Shown: positions 7,531 through 16,791 of the stretch, in pieces | How the letters are laid out: each line of letters opens with the position of its first letter | Position numbering within the stretch: position 1 is the first letter of the stretch | Origin: a virus | Length of the DNA stretch: 64,000 nt | Virus record (IMG/VR): IMGVR_UViG_3300017773_000002 | Span: 24,454-88,453 of that record | Reading direction: 5' to 3' (one strand) | Translations under genes and position numbers: made by a program | The notes under the pieces: generated by a model | Database searches by the model: none | What the model saw: only the letters and a program-made list of their open reading frames with translations | What the model was told of the DNA's origin: nothing

Positions 7531-10500
7531 ATGGCAAATCAAATTTTAGCGGGTGCTGTATTTCAAGCTGGTCAGGTAATTGCTGGTGTCGATGCAGATA
7601 CCATCCTAGACACATTCATTGCACCATCATCCTCATCTAGTACTGTAGCAAATAAAATCTTCATGTGGAGTTCAGATGCTGCTGCTTACCAAAATGGTGT
7701 TGGACGTTCAGATGTAGGTGGTCTGGTAATGACGGATGGTGACTTCAGTAATCCTACCACTATACAGTTAGACTCTCCACAAATGGTAGTTGGTGGAGAA
7801 GGTAAAGTCGTAACTATCGCTCAACTTGGTGAAATTAAAGTTTATGACGAATCTACTGGACAATTAGAACAAACATTCAATGACTCATACCTTGATTCAG
7901 CAAAAGCAAATGGACCATCCGCTCCGTGGGATTCCGCAAATGATGCTGTCATTGGAGCAGGAAAGATATTCATTAGTGCACCTGAATACAATCCTCAAGG
8001 AGTTGGTTCAATAATTGTTGTCGATCTATTGGATCGTAATGTAGCTACATATTTAATTACACCGACATTGGGTAACTATAGTCGACTGAGCGCAACTGGT
8101 TGGGGTGGAATTAGATTCATTGATGGTAGAATATATGGTCATACAAGTCAGTGGTCTTCTGCTGATCAGGGAATATGGCATTTTGCCCCAGATGGTTCGG
8201 ATGAACAGTTTATTCCTGTGCCAGGATTGAGTAATGCTTCAGGATTTGTGAAATGGGGAGATAACTTTGTAGTGCCAAAAGACAACACTATTGAAGTAAT
8301 TGATTCATCAGGTACAACTTTACATAGTGTTACTAAAACTTATGCATCTCAAACATATCAGTTCGGTAAAGATATTGGTCTCACCTCTACTGGTAAATTA
8401 GTTGTTTCAAACAAAATACATTATAACCCAGAAGAGTACTCGATTTTCTTATATGATGAAGGTCTGACCAATGAAATTGAGTTTAAACCGGCAGATATAT
8501 CAAATGGTATTGCTTCAAAGTGGGGTTATGGAACTACAGAAAATAGTGGTAGTTTTGAAGTCTTCGGTGAATATATCTTAGTATCTGCTAAAGAAACGGA
8601 TTATAATGGTATCACTAATTGTGGTGCGGTATATCGTTATAATGACTCTGGTGTTCTACAGGATATATTCTATGGAACTGTCGCCGATCAAAAGATTGGT
8701 ACCAACATATCAGTAGGTACTGCAACAACAACTACTGCACTACCAACATTCATTGCACCATCATCAGTCACAACTTCACAAGAAGTTATTGTTAGAGGTC
8801 AAAGTCATTATAATAGTGATATGGGTCGAGTTATAGTTTATAGTGCTGTAGATAATTCTATAATATCAACTATCGACGGTACTGATGCTGGAAGAAAACT
8901 GGGTACTCAAGTTTTAGTAACAGATGATTATATTTTAGCATCAACCACTAAAGGTGTTTGGGATGATGATACCACTAGTAGTATTCATGCATATTCAACA
9001 AGTGATCTGACAGCGGATCCAATAATTATTGGTCACCCACTGGGTAAAGGTCATAGAGAATTTGGTCAGGCTGAAGGACAATTAGTAGTAGGTAATGGAA
9101 AATTATTTATTAATGAGGGTAATAGACTTTATATTTGCGATTTATCCAATCTTTCTGCTGCTCCTGTTCCATTCGAATTTAATTCCTCTGACGGTGGTTT
9201 TGATTCAACTGGAAATCTCAATCTCGCTCAAGCAATTCTAGTATTTAATCCATACGACAATTACTTATATGTTGGTCAAAAGAATGCTTATGGTGGAGAT
9301 GGTGCAATTACTCGTTTAGATACTAATACTATATTAACAACTGGTGGATCTCCTGAAACCATCTATAGTGTTGATGCTGCTTCAATTAGTTCTATGAATT
9401 TCGGTAGAAACATTGCTATATTCGAAGACTGTCTGTATGTTTCAGCTAAACATGCTGAAGGTTCACCCCTTCAAGCAGTCTATAAGTACAATACTTCATC
9501 CTTTGTTTCCGGTCATACTGCCGTACCTTACTTAGCGAAATGGTCTGGATCAACACAAAGTCTTGGTTCAAATGATGATTTTGGTTCTTATATTGGTTCT
9601 ATATCAGCAAGTTCTAAGGGTACTATAATTGGAGCACCTAATTACGGAGCTTCAGATTGGAATGGTGGTTATGTTAATACAGGTCGTGTTTATTACATGC
9701 AAAATTACTCAAATGGAACAAGTAGTGGTCTAACTCAATTAAATACGAGTTCCATGAATTTACAACATAATGAATGGGCAGGTGACGAGGTTTACACTGA
9801 CGAAAACTATGTATATGCTAAATTCACTGGAAGAAGTTTCTCTGGTGCAAGTGCTGTTGCAGTATGGTCGTGGGATGATATATCTGCGGCTCCTACTATA
9901 CTACAGACTGAATCTGGGTCTCTTGATATAGGTTCTTTAGTTTCCAGAGAAGCACTACCAACATTCATTTCACCGCCATTACCGCCTACGCCTGCGACAT
10001 GGGTAGCTGTGGGCGCATGGGCTGACGACGACAATGGAGAGACCTCTGGTTCAACATATGTTTATGACATAAATAATTTAACCGCACAACCAACTAAACT
10101 AACCGCATTTGATGGTGCTGGTGGTGATTACTTTGGATGGTCGGTATCTGGTAATAATGATAAGATCGTTGTGGGCGCAAAGTATGACGGTGATAATGGA
10201 CTTTACTCAGGTTCGGTTTACGTCTTTGATGCCAACGACTTATCTGCACAACCAACTAAACTAACCGCATTTGATGGTGCTAGTGGTGATCAATACTCAC
10301 TTTGTACCGTTACTACCAATGATAAGGTAATTGTTGGTTCTGCGTATGATGATGACGATGGGACTAATTCGGGTTCAGTATACGTTTATGATGCAAATGA
10401 TCTATCCGCTGCACCGACTAAACTGAAAGCATTTGATGCTGCTTCGGGTTCTTGGTTCGGACAAGCAGTAGCATCTAATGATGATAAAATTCTTGTTGGT

Positions 10501-11136
10501 GCACCATCTGATAGCAATATTGGTGCATACTCTGAAAATGGTGCCGTATACGTTTATGATGCAAATGATCTATCTGCGCAACCAACTAAACTAACTGCAT
10601 TTGATGCGGCTAATGTCGATCTCTTTGGATCTTCTATATCTGCTACTGCTGATAAGATAGTAGTTGGTGCATATAGTGACGATGACATGGGAAATACTTC
10701 GGGTTCGGTTTATGTCTTTGATGCCAACGACTTATCTGCGCAACCTATTAAGTTAACTGCTTTCGATGGGGAATCGGATGATTACTTTGGATGGTCGGTA
10801 TGTGTTAATTCTGATAATATATTTGTTGGTGCACATGGAGACGACGATGAGGCAAATGCTGCCGGTGCGGTTTATGTCTATGATTTAAGTGACCTATCTG
10901 CACAACCAACTAAACTGACAGCGTTTGATGGTGCTAGTAGTGATAACTTCGGAAGATCTTTAACCGTTAGTGAAGATAATCTATTTGTTGGTTCATATCT
11001 TGACGATGACAATGGAGGTGAGTCTGGTTCAGTATATGTCTATGATTTAAGTGATCTATCTGCACAACCAACTAAACTGACAGCTTTTGATGCCGCTAGT
11101 GGTGATAGATTTGGTGCTTCAGTTGCAGTAGGTTGA
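7531..11136 (+). CDS. 1,201-residue beta-propeller (FG-GAP-type) adhesin or tail/virion fiber protein
   Basis: The protein is almost entirely short beta-repeats. The C-terminal third (about residues 835-1201) holds seven near-identical repeats of about 54 residues with the cores SGSVYVYDANDLSAQPTKL and TAFDGASGD, plus Asp-rich DDDNG loops that may bind calcium. Seven copies fit a seven-bladed propeller. Earlier regions hold diverged versions. Three copies of a linker (LDTFIAPSS, LPTFIAPSS, LPTFISPP) seem to separate modules at about 27-36, 405-415 and 808-816. There is no signal peptide, so it is likely a virion component that binds host surface glycan or protein. Confidence 0.7.
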   Translation: MANQILAGAVFQAGQVIAGVDADTILDTFIAPSSSSSTVANKIFMWSSDAAAYQNGVGRSDVGGLVMTDGDFSNPTTIQLDSPQMVVGGEGKVVTIAQLGEIKVYDESTGQLEQTFNDSYLDSAKANGPSAPWDSANDAVIGAGKIFISAPEYNPQGVGSIIVVDLLDRNVATYLITPTLGNYSRLSATGWGGIRFIDGRIYGHTSQWSSADQGIWHFAPDGSDEQFIPVPGLSNASGFVKWGDNFVVPKDNTIEVIDSSGTTLHSVTKTYASQTYQFGKDIGLTSTGKLVVSNKIHYNPEEYSIFLYDEGLTNEIEFKPADISNGIASKWGYGTTENSGSFEVFGEYILVSAKETDYNGITNCGAVYRYNDSGVLQDIFYGTVADQKIGTNISVGTATTTTALPTFIAPSSVTTSQEVIVRGQSHYNSDMGRVIVYSAVDNSIISTIDGTDAGRKLGTQVLVTDDYILASTTKGVWDDDTTSSIHAYSTSDLTADPIIIGHPLGKGHREFGQAEGQLVVGNGKLFINEGNRLYICDLSNLSAAPVPFEFNSSDGGFDSTGNLNLAQAILVFNPYDNYLYVGQKNAYGGDGAITRLDTNTILTTGGSPETIYSVDAASISSMNFGRNIAIFEDCLYVSAKHAEGSPLQAVYKYNTSSFVSGHTAVPYLAKWSGSTQSLGSNDDFGSYIGSISASSKGTIIGAPNYGASDWNGGYVNTGRVYYMQNYSNGTSSGLTQLNTSSMNLQHNEWAGDEVYTDENYVYAKFTGRSFSGASAVAVWSWDDISAAPTILQTESGSLDIGSLVSREALPTFISPPLPPTPATWVAVGAWADDDNGETSGSTYVYDINNLTAQPTKLTAFDGAGGDYFGWSVSGNNDKIVVGAKYDGDNGLYSGSVYVFDANDLSAQPTKLTAFDGASGDQYSLCTVTTNDKVIVGSAYDDDDGTNSGSVYVYDANDLSAAPTKLKAFDAASGSWFGQAVASNDDKILVGAPSDSNIGAYSENGAVYVYDANDLSAQPTKLTAFDAANVDLFGSSISATADKIVVGAYSDDDMGNTSGSVYVFDANDLSAQPIKLTAFDGESDDYFGWSVCVNSDNIFVGAHGDDDEANAAGAVYVYDLSDLSAQPTKLTAFDGASSDNFGRSLTVSEDNLFVGSYLDDDNGGESGSVYVYDLSDLSAQPTKLTAFDAASGDRFGASVAVG
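10030..11130 (+). repeat. seven tandem ~162-bp coding repeats (propeller blades)
   Basis: The motif CAACCAACTAAACTAACCGC and close variants recurs about every 162-166 bases (near 10088, 10250, 10415, 10580, 10742, 10904, 11066). Similarity is visible at DNA level, which suggests recent duplication or gene conversion between blades. Confidence 0.85.
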
Positions 11137-11177
11137 TATTAATTTAACAATAGAGAATTAGAAAATGGTTATTATAT

Positions 11178-11753
11178 ATGAAACCTGAAGTTTGGATGAT
11201 ACAGATACCCAGTAATCCAATATCAATGTACTACCGTGGTAGAGTTGAAAATTCTTGGTCAAGATATAATTTAAATTTTTTTAATGCAGTAACTCCCGAA
11301 GATTTGAAAAATAAAAAAATTTTAAACTTTGGAAAGAAACGAGGATTGGTTGAGTTTAGTCTTACTGAAAAGGCTACTTGGTATAGTCATTTTGAACTTT
11401 GGCAAATGGCACTAAAAAGGCCTATATTAGTAATAGAACATGATGCTTTGTTAACTAAAGAAATTTCGGAAAAATTTTGGAAAAAATCTATGGTTTGTTT
11501 GGGTTACGCTAATGTTAAAAATCATCCTTTAGGGAATAATCATAAAGCTAAACTTGCTGGACTTGCATATTACATTACGCCAAATGTTGCAAGAAAAATG
11601 ATCAAAAGTGCTGTGGAAACTAACATTATAGAATTTAATTCTGATGCTGTTATACATGATTTTTGTAGGAAGAATGGGGTACTTGAATGTACGCATGTTT
11701 TTCAATTTGAAAATAAACTAATAGGAAATACAATAGAGCATTATAAAAAATGA
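11178..11753 (+). CDS. glycosyltransferase family 25-like protein
   Basis: The 191-residue protein resembles LPS-type GT25 enzymes: an N-terminal strand with a short RVENSWSRYNL segment, EKATWYSHFELWQMAL before the nucleotide-sugar site, and LVIEHDALL at 84-92, where EHD takes the place of the DxD-like EDD. GLAYYITPNVARKMI follows, as in the family. It would transfer a sugar, but donor and acceptor cannot be read. Its stop overlaps the next gene by four bases, placing it among putative virion proteins. Confidence 0.7.
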   Translation: MKPEVWMIQIPSNPISMYYRGRVENSWSRYNLNFFNAVTPEDLKNKKILNFGKKRGLVEFSLTEKATWYSHFELWQMALKRPILVIEHDALLTKEISEKFWKKSMVCLGYANVKNHPLGNNHKAKLAGLAYYITPNVARKMIKSAVETNIIEFNSDAVIHDFCRKNGVLECTHVFQFENKLIGNTIEHYKK

Positions 11754-12385
11754 AAACATTTAAAGAAATAAGAGAAGGTGCAGAAAACTACACCATGAAG
11801 AAAGGACCTTACACTCGTAAGGTTGATGGTAAGACTGCTGACCGAATGAAAAGACAGGGTTGGAAACTAGTTGCTCGTGAAGAGGTTGAAGAAGCCCGAC
11901 AGATGAAAGATCCTAAGAAGGACTCTATGGTTCAGAAGGGTGGTAAGACAATCGTAATCGATAAGTCCAAAGAAAAGGAATACCTAAGAAAAGGTTGGTC
12001 TTTGGCAGAGGCTTTCGAACCTCACAGTTACTCTCACGAAAATCCAGAAGTGAAGGAATCTGTTGAAGAAGCAATCTCATATGGTCGTCCTAAGAAATCT
12101 ACAGAAAAGGACTCTGCTGATGTTGATGATTACAAAGCAACTTCTGATGATCGTAAAGCTGCGGATAAGAATGTGATTATGCAGATTCGTCGTGGTGTTG
12201 ATATGCCTAAGGGTTGTACTGTAACTTTTCAGGATGGTAAGACTCAGAAGTTTCCACAAAAGGCTTGTCAATTAGTTGCCAAGAAATTTGATTCTTTCAA
12301 GAAACCTGCTGTACGTAAGAAGTTTCAAGATGAGATTAATAAGTCATTGCCTTCTATGAAGAAAGCAATGAATATGAAAGGATAA
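11750..12385 (+). CDS. putative internal virion protein with capsid-targeting-like N-terminus
   Basis: The 211 residues begin MKTFKEIREGAE, very like the T4 internal-protein signal MKTYQEFIAE. The body is charged and contains two short related repeats, RQGWKLVAREEVEEA and RKGWSLAEAFE, each preceded by a K/R-rich stretch. The C-terminal part (PKGCTVTFQDGKTQKFPQ) looks like a small beta domain. ATGA overlap with the glycosyltransferase gene suggests translational coupling. Packaging inside the head is inferred from the N-terminus and neighbours. Confidence 0.6.
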   Translation: MKTFKEIREGAENYTMKKGPYTRKVDGKTADRMKRQGWKLVAREEVEEARQMKDPKKDSMVQKGGKTIVIDKSKEKEYLRKGWSLAEAFEPHSYSHENPEVKESVEEAISYGRPKKSTEKDSADVDDYKATSDDRKAADKNVIMQIRRGVDMPKGCTVTFQDGKTQKFPQKACQLVAKKFDSFKKPAVRKKFQDEINKSLPSMKKAMNMKG

Positions 12386-12389
12386 TACC

Positions 12390-12743
12390 ATGAAAAGATT
12401 TTCACAGTTTCTATCAGAATCTTGTTGTGACGATTGTTCTACCTTAGATGAAGAACTTGTCATTGAGGATGCGGAATACGTATCTGAAGAGGGTAAGAAA
12501 GAAAACGTCAAGTTGAATAAGATTCAACGTGGTGGTTCTAAGAAGTTTTATGTGTATGTAAAGAACGATAAGGGTAATGTTGTAAAGGTATCTTTTGGTG
12601 ATCCTAATATGGAGATCAAAAGAGATGACCCTGAAAGAAGAAAAAGTTTCCGCGCAAGACATAATTGTTCAGATCCAGGCCCTAAGTGGAAAGCTAGGTA
12701 CTGGAGTTGTCGTCAGTGGCGTGCTAGTGCAAAGGTAGAGTGA
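12390..12743 (+). CDS. conserved phage protein with capsid-targeting-like N-terminus
   Basis: The 117 residues begin MKRFSQFLSE, followed by a Cys-rich CCDDC. The second half is a compact domain with KFYVYVKNDKG, FGDPNMEIKRDDPERR and ARHNCSDPGPKWKARYWSC, a strongly conserved-looking block that I recall from many marine T4-like phages without a known activity. Conserved His, Cys and basic residues could bind metal or nucleic acid. A prohead protease could cut after LSE. It lies four bases after the previous gene and shares a TGATG junction with the next. Confidence 0.65.
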   Translation: MKRFSQFLSESCCDDCSTLDEELVIEDAEYVSEEGKKENVKLNKIQRGGSKKFYVYVKNDKGNVVKVSFGDPNMEIKRDDPERRKSFRARHNCSDPGPKWKARYWSCRQWRASAKVE

Positions 12744-13003
12744 TGAAATCTTTTAGAGAGTATACCTCTTCAGATGTTGTAACTGAAGCGCCTACAGGTA
12801 AACTGATAAAAAGAATGATGGCGAATACAGTTCAAAAGAAAAAATATGATGCAGCTCTTAAAGTTTTGAGAGATATATGGACCAGAAAGAGCAAAGAAAA
12901 ACCCGGCAGACATGGTCTTCCGTATTATGCCAGCGGTGTGGCTAATCAGTATAATATCGATACTAGAGTTTTGGTCGGTATCGCAAAAAAAGCAGGACTT
13001 TAA
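12743..13003 (+). CDS. small basic protein with capsid-targeting-like N-terminus
   Basis: I chose ATG 12743, which overlaps the upstream TGA, over a GTG three bases earlier. The 86 residues begin MKSFREYTSSDVVTEAP and are strongly basic, with a short helix-turn-helix-like end (ANQYNIDTRVLVGIAKKAGL). A possible protease site follows VVTE. It is the last of a run of three adjacent genes with this kind of start. Confidence 0.6.
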   Translation: MKSFREYTSSDVVTEAPTGKLIKRMMANTVQKKKYDAALKVLRDIWTRKSKEKPGRHGLPYYASGVANQYNIDTRVLVGIAKKAGL

Positions 13004-13006
13004 TAT

Positions 13007-13014
13007 TATAAATA
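13007..13014 (+). promoter_or_regulatory. T4-type late promoter TATAAATA
   Basis: Perfect late box 34 bases before the ATG at 13048. It sits in the short gap between gene groups, as expected for a functional element. Confidence 0.8.
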
Positions 13015-13047
13015 GAATAATAAATTTAATTTAGATGGAACTTTTTA

Positions 13048-13347
13048 ATGTCGGAATCACAAGAAAATTGGAGAGATGATCGTCTCAGTAGAATTGAAGA
13101 GAAGATAGATAAACTATCCGATGCAATGATATCTTTGGCTAGAGCTGAAGAAAAACTCATTGCGATAGAGACTTCAAATCAGAATCAGTACAAAAGAATT
13201 AATAGAATGTCTGAAAAAATAGACAATCTAGAAAGTAAAGCCGATGAATCTCATCGTGCGGTAAAAATCCTATACGGTATTATGTATGTTGTTGCTACTG
13301 CCGCGTTAGGTACAATGTTTAAAATTTTAACAATGAATATACACTAA
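13048..13347 (+). CDS. coiled-coil membrane protein (holin or inner-membrane accessory candidate)
   Basis: The 99 residues form a long charged heptad-like helix (about 10-70) followed by one membrane segment near 74-93 (ILYGIMYVVATAALGTMF). There is no signal peptide. The arrangement resembles small tail-anchored phage proteins, including some holin-like proteins. It directly follows a late promoter. With only one membrane segment, calling it a holin is speculative. Confidence 0.6.
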   Translation: MSESQENWRDDRLSRIEEKIDKLSDAMISLARAEEKLIAIETSNQNQYKRINRMSEKIDNLESKADESHRAVKILYGIMYVVATAALGTMFKILTMNIH

Positions 13348-13356
13348 GAGGCTAAA

Positions 13357-14094
13357 ATGTCAAATAATAAATTAATCGGTGCGATAGAGGCATATAAGTC
13401 AATGGTCTCTAAAGAAGAAGCACTAGAAGAAAAGAAAACTCTCGACCCTGTCGATGATAAAGCGAACGATAAAAAGTTCAAAGATCGAAAAGATAAGGAT
13501 ATTGATAACGACGGAGATGTTGACTCTTCTGACGAGTATCTACACAAGCGTCGTAAAGCTACCGATGATGCTATTGATGGCGGTAAGAAACCAGCAAAGA
13601 ACGAAGCTGTAGATGATACTGAAGCGGAAAAGGACGATAAAAAGAAACCTTTCCCGCCCAAGAAGAAGGGTAAGGAAGATGATGGAGAGACTGAAGTTGA
13701 GAAGGATGATGATGAAGCAGATCCAGTTGATACCGATAAAGAACCTGAAGTAGATGGCGGTTCTGATATGAAGAAAAACCCTAAGACTGCGGACAAGAAA
13801 GCGGAGATATCAAAAATCAAAGAATCTTTTGATGCTATGTGGGATCAGATTGTAGAAGCTCATGGTAAGAAAGCTCCTGAGTCTGCCGCTAAACCTGAAG
13901 GTATTATGGACAAAGAGTCTCCTAAGTCCAAAGAATTCGCAAAGCAACATGACGCGGACACCCCAGAAGTTGTTGCTGATGGTGAAAAGGCTGCGGAGAC
14001 AGCGTCTAAAGCTGGAAAGGGTGGACCCTCCAAGAAGAAGAGACCTAATGATAACGAGATTGGTGATAAAAAACCAGTAAAAGGTTCTAATTAA
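13357..14094 (+). CDS. highly charged internal/scaffold-like protein with an EF-hand-like loop
   Basis: The 245 residues are dominated by Lys, Asp and Glu. Residues about 46-62 (DKDIDNDGDVDSSDEYL) match a calcium-binding EF-hand or dockerin loop. Long acidic and basic runs follow (KKKPFPPKKKGK, EVEKDDDEADP), and one short helix (ESFDAMWDQIVEAHG) recurs in style with head-core proteins. Low complexity and neighbours suggest a prohead core or internal protein. An open frame on the opposite strand here is a compositional shadow. Confidence 0.6.
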   Translation: MSNNKLIGAIEAYKSMVSKEEALEEKKTLDPVDDKANDKKFKDRKDKDIDNDGDVDSSDEYLHKRRKATDDAIDGGKKPAKNEAVDDTEAEKDDKKKPFPPKKKGKEDDGETEVEKDDDEADPVDTDKEPEVDGGSDMKKNPKTADKKAEISKIKESFDAMWDQIVEAHGKKAPESAAKPEGIMDKESPKSKEFAKQHDADTPEVVADGEKAAETASKAGKGGPSKKKRPNDNEIGDKKPVKGSN

Positions 14095-14116
14095 GGGTAA
14101 ACTTTGAGATTTTATT

Positions 14117-14386
14117 ATGGAAATTGATACTTTATTTACATACGTATTAATATCTTTGGTTATTGGTATCATAGGGTATATAATGTTATTTAAGAAAACT
14201 GATCCTAAAACTGGACAATTGACCTCAAGATTTTTGACGGAATCTCCCCCTAAAAAATCCATCGATAAGATGACTAAAAGAGAACTTATCGAACTCGCCA
14301 GTCATCATGGAATAGATATAGTAAAGGATTTGAAAAAGGGAGATATGTTGACCACATTGAAAAACTGTGGTCTTAAGTCAGAATAA
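14117..14386 (+). CDS. single-pass membrane protein with SAP/HeH-like C-terminal domain
   Basis: The 89 residues have a membrane segment at about 8-26 (YVLISLVIGIIGYIMLF). The C-terminal helix pair MTKRELIELASHHGID ... GDMLTTLKNCG resembles the helix-extended-loop-helix fold of SAP, HeH or Rho N-terminal domains, which bind nucleic acid. A membrane-tethered DNA-binding role during entry or packaging is possible but unproven. Confidence 0.55.
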   Translation: MEIDTLFTYVLISLVIGIIGYIMLFKKTDPKTGQLTSRFLTESPPKKSIDKMTKRELIELASHHGIDIVKDLKKGDMLTTLKNCGLKSE

Positions 14387-14392
14387 ATTTCT

Positions 14393-15265
14393 GTGAAGTT
14401 TTACATTCTCACTTCTAATCATATAGAGTGCCTAAAAAGACACTTTTATAAAATACCTACTGGTGAAGCCGTAGTCGTCATTAATTCTTTGGATGAGAAT
14501 TATATAGATGCTGCGGTTTCTTTTTGTGTAAAACATAAAATAGAACACTATGTTACTGAATCGGATGGAACTCCAGCAACTGGTAAAAACTCTGTACTAA
14601 AATTATTCCTAGAAAGCGATAATGAATACATGGTGCATATTGATGGAGATGATATATTAACTGAATATGGAATAGACCTTTACAAACGCATGTCTATGTG
14701 GTATAATGCACCAGATTGTTTGGTTTTATATCGACAAAAAGCAGTAAAAAAATCTAAAAGGGGAGACTGGTATGTACATTATTTCCCATTTGATAAGTCT
14801 TCTTCAGAAAATCAAAATATATCTAAAGAAGATCTTATAGATTTTTTTATGGACAAAGAATATGGAAACTACTCAAAAAGTAAGGCACAAAAATTAACTG
14901 AAGAAAGATTAAAATTTAATGACACTGTAAAAAAATATAGTGAATCTCACGAATCTATGTGCAGAATAGTTTTCTTCTCTAGAAAATGTGCGGAAATGAT
15001 GAATTATGATAACTCTTTAGTTATTGGTGAAGATACAATACAATTTTTAAAACTTAAAAGGATCGCACTTAGTGGTGGTCTAAATATGGTAAGATACAGA
15101 GAAAGAACTAAACCCACATATTTCTATATGCAAGACTATGAGGGAACTGTTAAAAAAAATAATTGGGACTGGGTTGGACCATTTAATAAAATGGTAGAAC
15201 AATTGGGGACTTTACCGGAATATCAGAGCTTACCAGAGTTTTTAGATGATGGAACTAACAAGTAA
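14393..15265 (+). CDS. glycosyltransferase-like protein (GT-A fold), GTG start
   Basis: Starts with GTG at 14393, 7 bases after the upstream stop. The 290 residues have a GT-A-like N-terminal alternation of strands (FYILTSN, AVVVINS, KHKIEHYVTES) and a metal-binding-type motif VHIDGDDIL with DGDD at 84-87. A later VIGEDTIQFLK segment is like the acceptor-side acidic region of family 2-type enzymes. Substrates are unknown. It belongs to the scattered set of sugar-modifying genes in this genome. Confidence 0.65.
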   Translation: MKFYILTSNHIECLKRHFYKIPTGEAVVVINSLDENYIDAAVSFCVKHKIEHYVTESDGTPATGKNSVLKLFLESDNEYMVHIDGDDILTEYGIDLYKRMSMWYNAPDCLVLYRQKAVKKSKRGDWYVHYFPFDKSSSENQNISKEDLIDFFMDKEYGNYSKSKAQKLTEERLKFNDTVKKYSESHESMCRIVFFSRKCAEMMNYDNSLVIGEDTIQFLKLKRIALSGGLNMVRYRERTKPTYFYMQDYEGTVKKNNWDWVGPFNKMVEQLGTLPEYQSLPEFLDDGTNK

Positions 15266-15611
15266 AAATTTAATATTATATGCAGCACAACATTATTATA
15301 ATCCAACATGTATAGACAGTGAAGAATTCTTTTCTGATTTAAAAAGATTCAAGTACGTAAAAAGATTATTAAATAAATATGTATCTTCTAATGAATTGTC
15401 CGAAAGACTTATATTGAATCATCTCATCGTGATTTTTAATGTTTTCGGGAATGAAGCTGGAGTAGAGATGTTAGCATTAAAAATAGAAGGTATTGAACAG
15501 TGGAACGCATTAAAACCTTTCCTTATATTTTTAAAGGCGATAAATAATGATGATCTGACTGGTATTAATATGGACAAAAACGTAATAAAGACACTAAGAG
15601 ATATGAGATAA
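15246..15611 (+). CDS. conserved T4-like phage protein of unknown function
   Basis: Overlaps the end of the glycosyltransferase gene by 20 bases. Two in-frame ATGs (15246, 15249) are possible starts. The 121 residues are helical: LILYAAQHYYNPTCIDSEEF, DLKRFKYVKRLLNKY and LILNHLIVIFNVFGNEAG look like a strongly conserved core that I associate with marine T4-like phages. No enzymatic motif. It is coupled to the next gene by a one-base overlap. Confidence 0.7.
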   Translation: MMELTSKNLILYAAQHYYNPTCIDSEEFFSDLKRFKYVKRLLNKYVSSNELSERLILNHLIVIFNVFGNEAGVEMLALKIEGIEQWNALKPFLIFLKAINNDDLTGINMDKNVIKTLRDMR

Positions 15612-16210
15612 TGGGACTATTAAAATCAGCAGCAGATTTAGTTTATACGGTAAGATTTTTAAAACTATTGGTCACACCCATAGAAGAAACCGAAACTTTT
15701 AAGGCTGGAATTATAGACAAGGATGGTAAAAAACGTAAAGACTATAGTATGAATACTATGGACGAAAGAGAAGCTTACCGAAACTATTACACTCCTTTTC
15801 ATAGACTTGTTTTCAATATAAAGAAACTTATGGCAAAGGCTCCGGGCGGAAGTAGTCGTTTAGCATCATACGCAGCTGCGTTATATTTGATCAAAGAACA
15901 TGGAGAGTTAAACGACAAAGGAATAACGAAAATTCATAAGGATACTGGGATAGATATTCTAGACATCCTACAGGAACAGTCTGAATGGTTTATGTTAGAA
16001 AATCATCAGGTATCTCCTGGCGTTTACAGAATAAAGGAAGAAACTGTAACTTCAAATTTTGTAGAGTTAGTTTCCTCTAATGACCAGATAAGAATAACTG
16101 AAGATAATTCTCAACCTTGTGGTGAGATTTTTGGTATAAACATATATGAGGCAATACACATAAAATCTCAACAACCCATGTATGTAACCACAGGTGAACT
16201 AAAAAAATGA
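15611..16210 (+). CDS. conserved virion-type protein
   Basis: The 199 residues have a hydrophobic amphipathic N-terminus (GLLKSAADLVYTVRFLKLL), a basic KDGKKRKDY segment, and a helical centre NIKKLMAKAPGGSSRLASYAAAL followed by a beta-rich end. It sits in the late structural-type operon and overlaps the next start by four bases. I associate the AKAPGGSSRLASYAA block with conserved T4-like proteins, but cannot give a function. Confidence 0.6.
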   Translation: MGLLKSAADLVYTVRFLKLLVTPIEETETFKAGIIDKDGKKRKDYSMNTMDEREAYRNYYTPFHRLVFNIKKLMAKAPGGSSRLASYAAALYLIKEHGELNDKGITKIHKDTGIDILDILQEQSEWFMLENHQVSPGVYRIKEETVTSNFVELVSSNDQIRITEDNSQPCGEIFGINIYEAIHIKSQQPMYVTTGELKK

Positions 16211-16791
16211 ATCTCGTCGAAGACTGCGAGTTTCTCACCGAAGGTTGGCCTAAAAGAGAGGGTCATGTTGTTCCTAGTGAGGTAACGTGTCTTATTTTTT
16301 CTGCAATACTAAAACAAACTAACTGCAATAACTTATTTGAGATTGGTTTTAATTATGGACATAGTGCTTATACCTTTATGAGTGTTATGAAAGAACTGAA
16401 TTTACATTCCGTGGATATCGGTCAGTATGATCATACCCTTGTAAATGCGGAAAAAATTAAGAATATGTTCGGAGAGAGATTTACTTTTTCTCACAGAAAT
16501 TCACATTCTATAGAACCCCACGAGATAGAAAATTACGATATGGTTTTTATTGATGGTGATCATAGAACAGACGCAATGTCTAGAGATCTTAATTTATGTA
16601 ATAATGCGAAAGTAAAATATATATTGGTCGATGATTATGTACGGTGTATGTCAGAAACAGATAAGATATATCCAAGAGATTTGGTCGATCACTATCTTAC
16701 AAAACTAGATTTTCCGTATCATAAATTAAAAGAGTATATATATCCAGCAACAGACAGACAAAATCACATGATTTTATTGGAGAGAGATTAA
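16207..16791 (+). CDS. class I SAM-dependent methyltransferase-like protein
   Basis: The 194 residues show a Rossmann methyltransferase pattern: LFEIGFNYGHSAYTF at 43-57 is motif I (E.G...G), SVDIG near 68-72 fits the second strand, and DMVFIDGDHR at 111-120 is the typical motif of small-molecule/sugar methyltransferases of the Methyltransf_24 type. YILVDDYV follows. Acceptor unknown; neighbouring sugar genes make O-methylation of a glycan a reasonable guess. ATG overlaps the upstream stop. Confidence 0.7.
   Translation: MNLVEDCEFLTEGWPKREGHVVPSEVTCLIFSAILKQTNCNNLFEIGFNYGHSAYTFMSVMKELNLHSVDIGQYDHTLVNAEKIKNMFGERFTFSHRNSHSIEPHEIENYDMVFIDGDHRTDAMSRDLNLCNNAKVKYILVDDYVRCMSETDKIYPRDLVDHYLTKLDFPYHKLKEYIYPATDRQNHMILLERD

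Noticed and set aside
13344-13820. Long reverse-strand open frame opposite the charged protein at 13357
   Set aside because: Ser/Phe/Leu-rich translation typical of the antisense of Lys/Asp/Glu codons; no ribosome site or family pattern.
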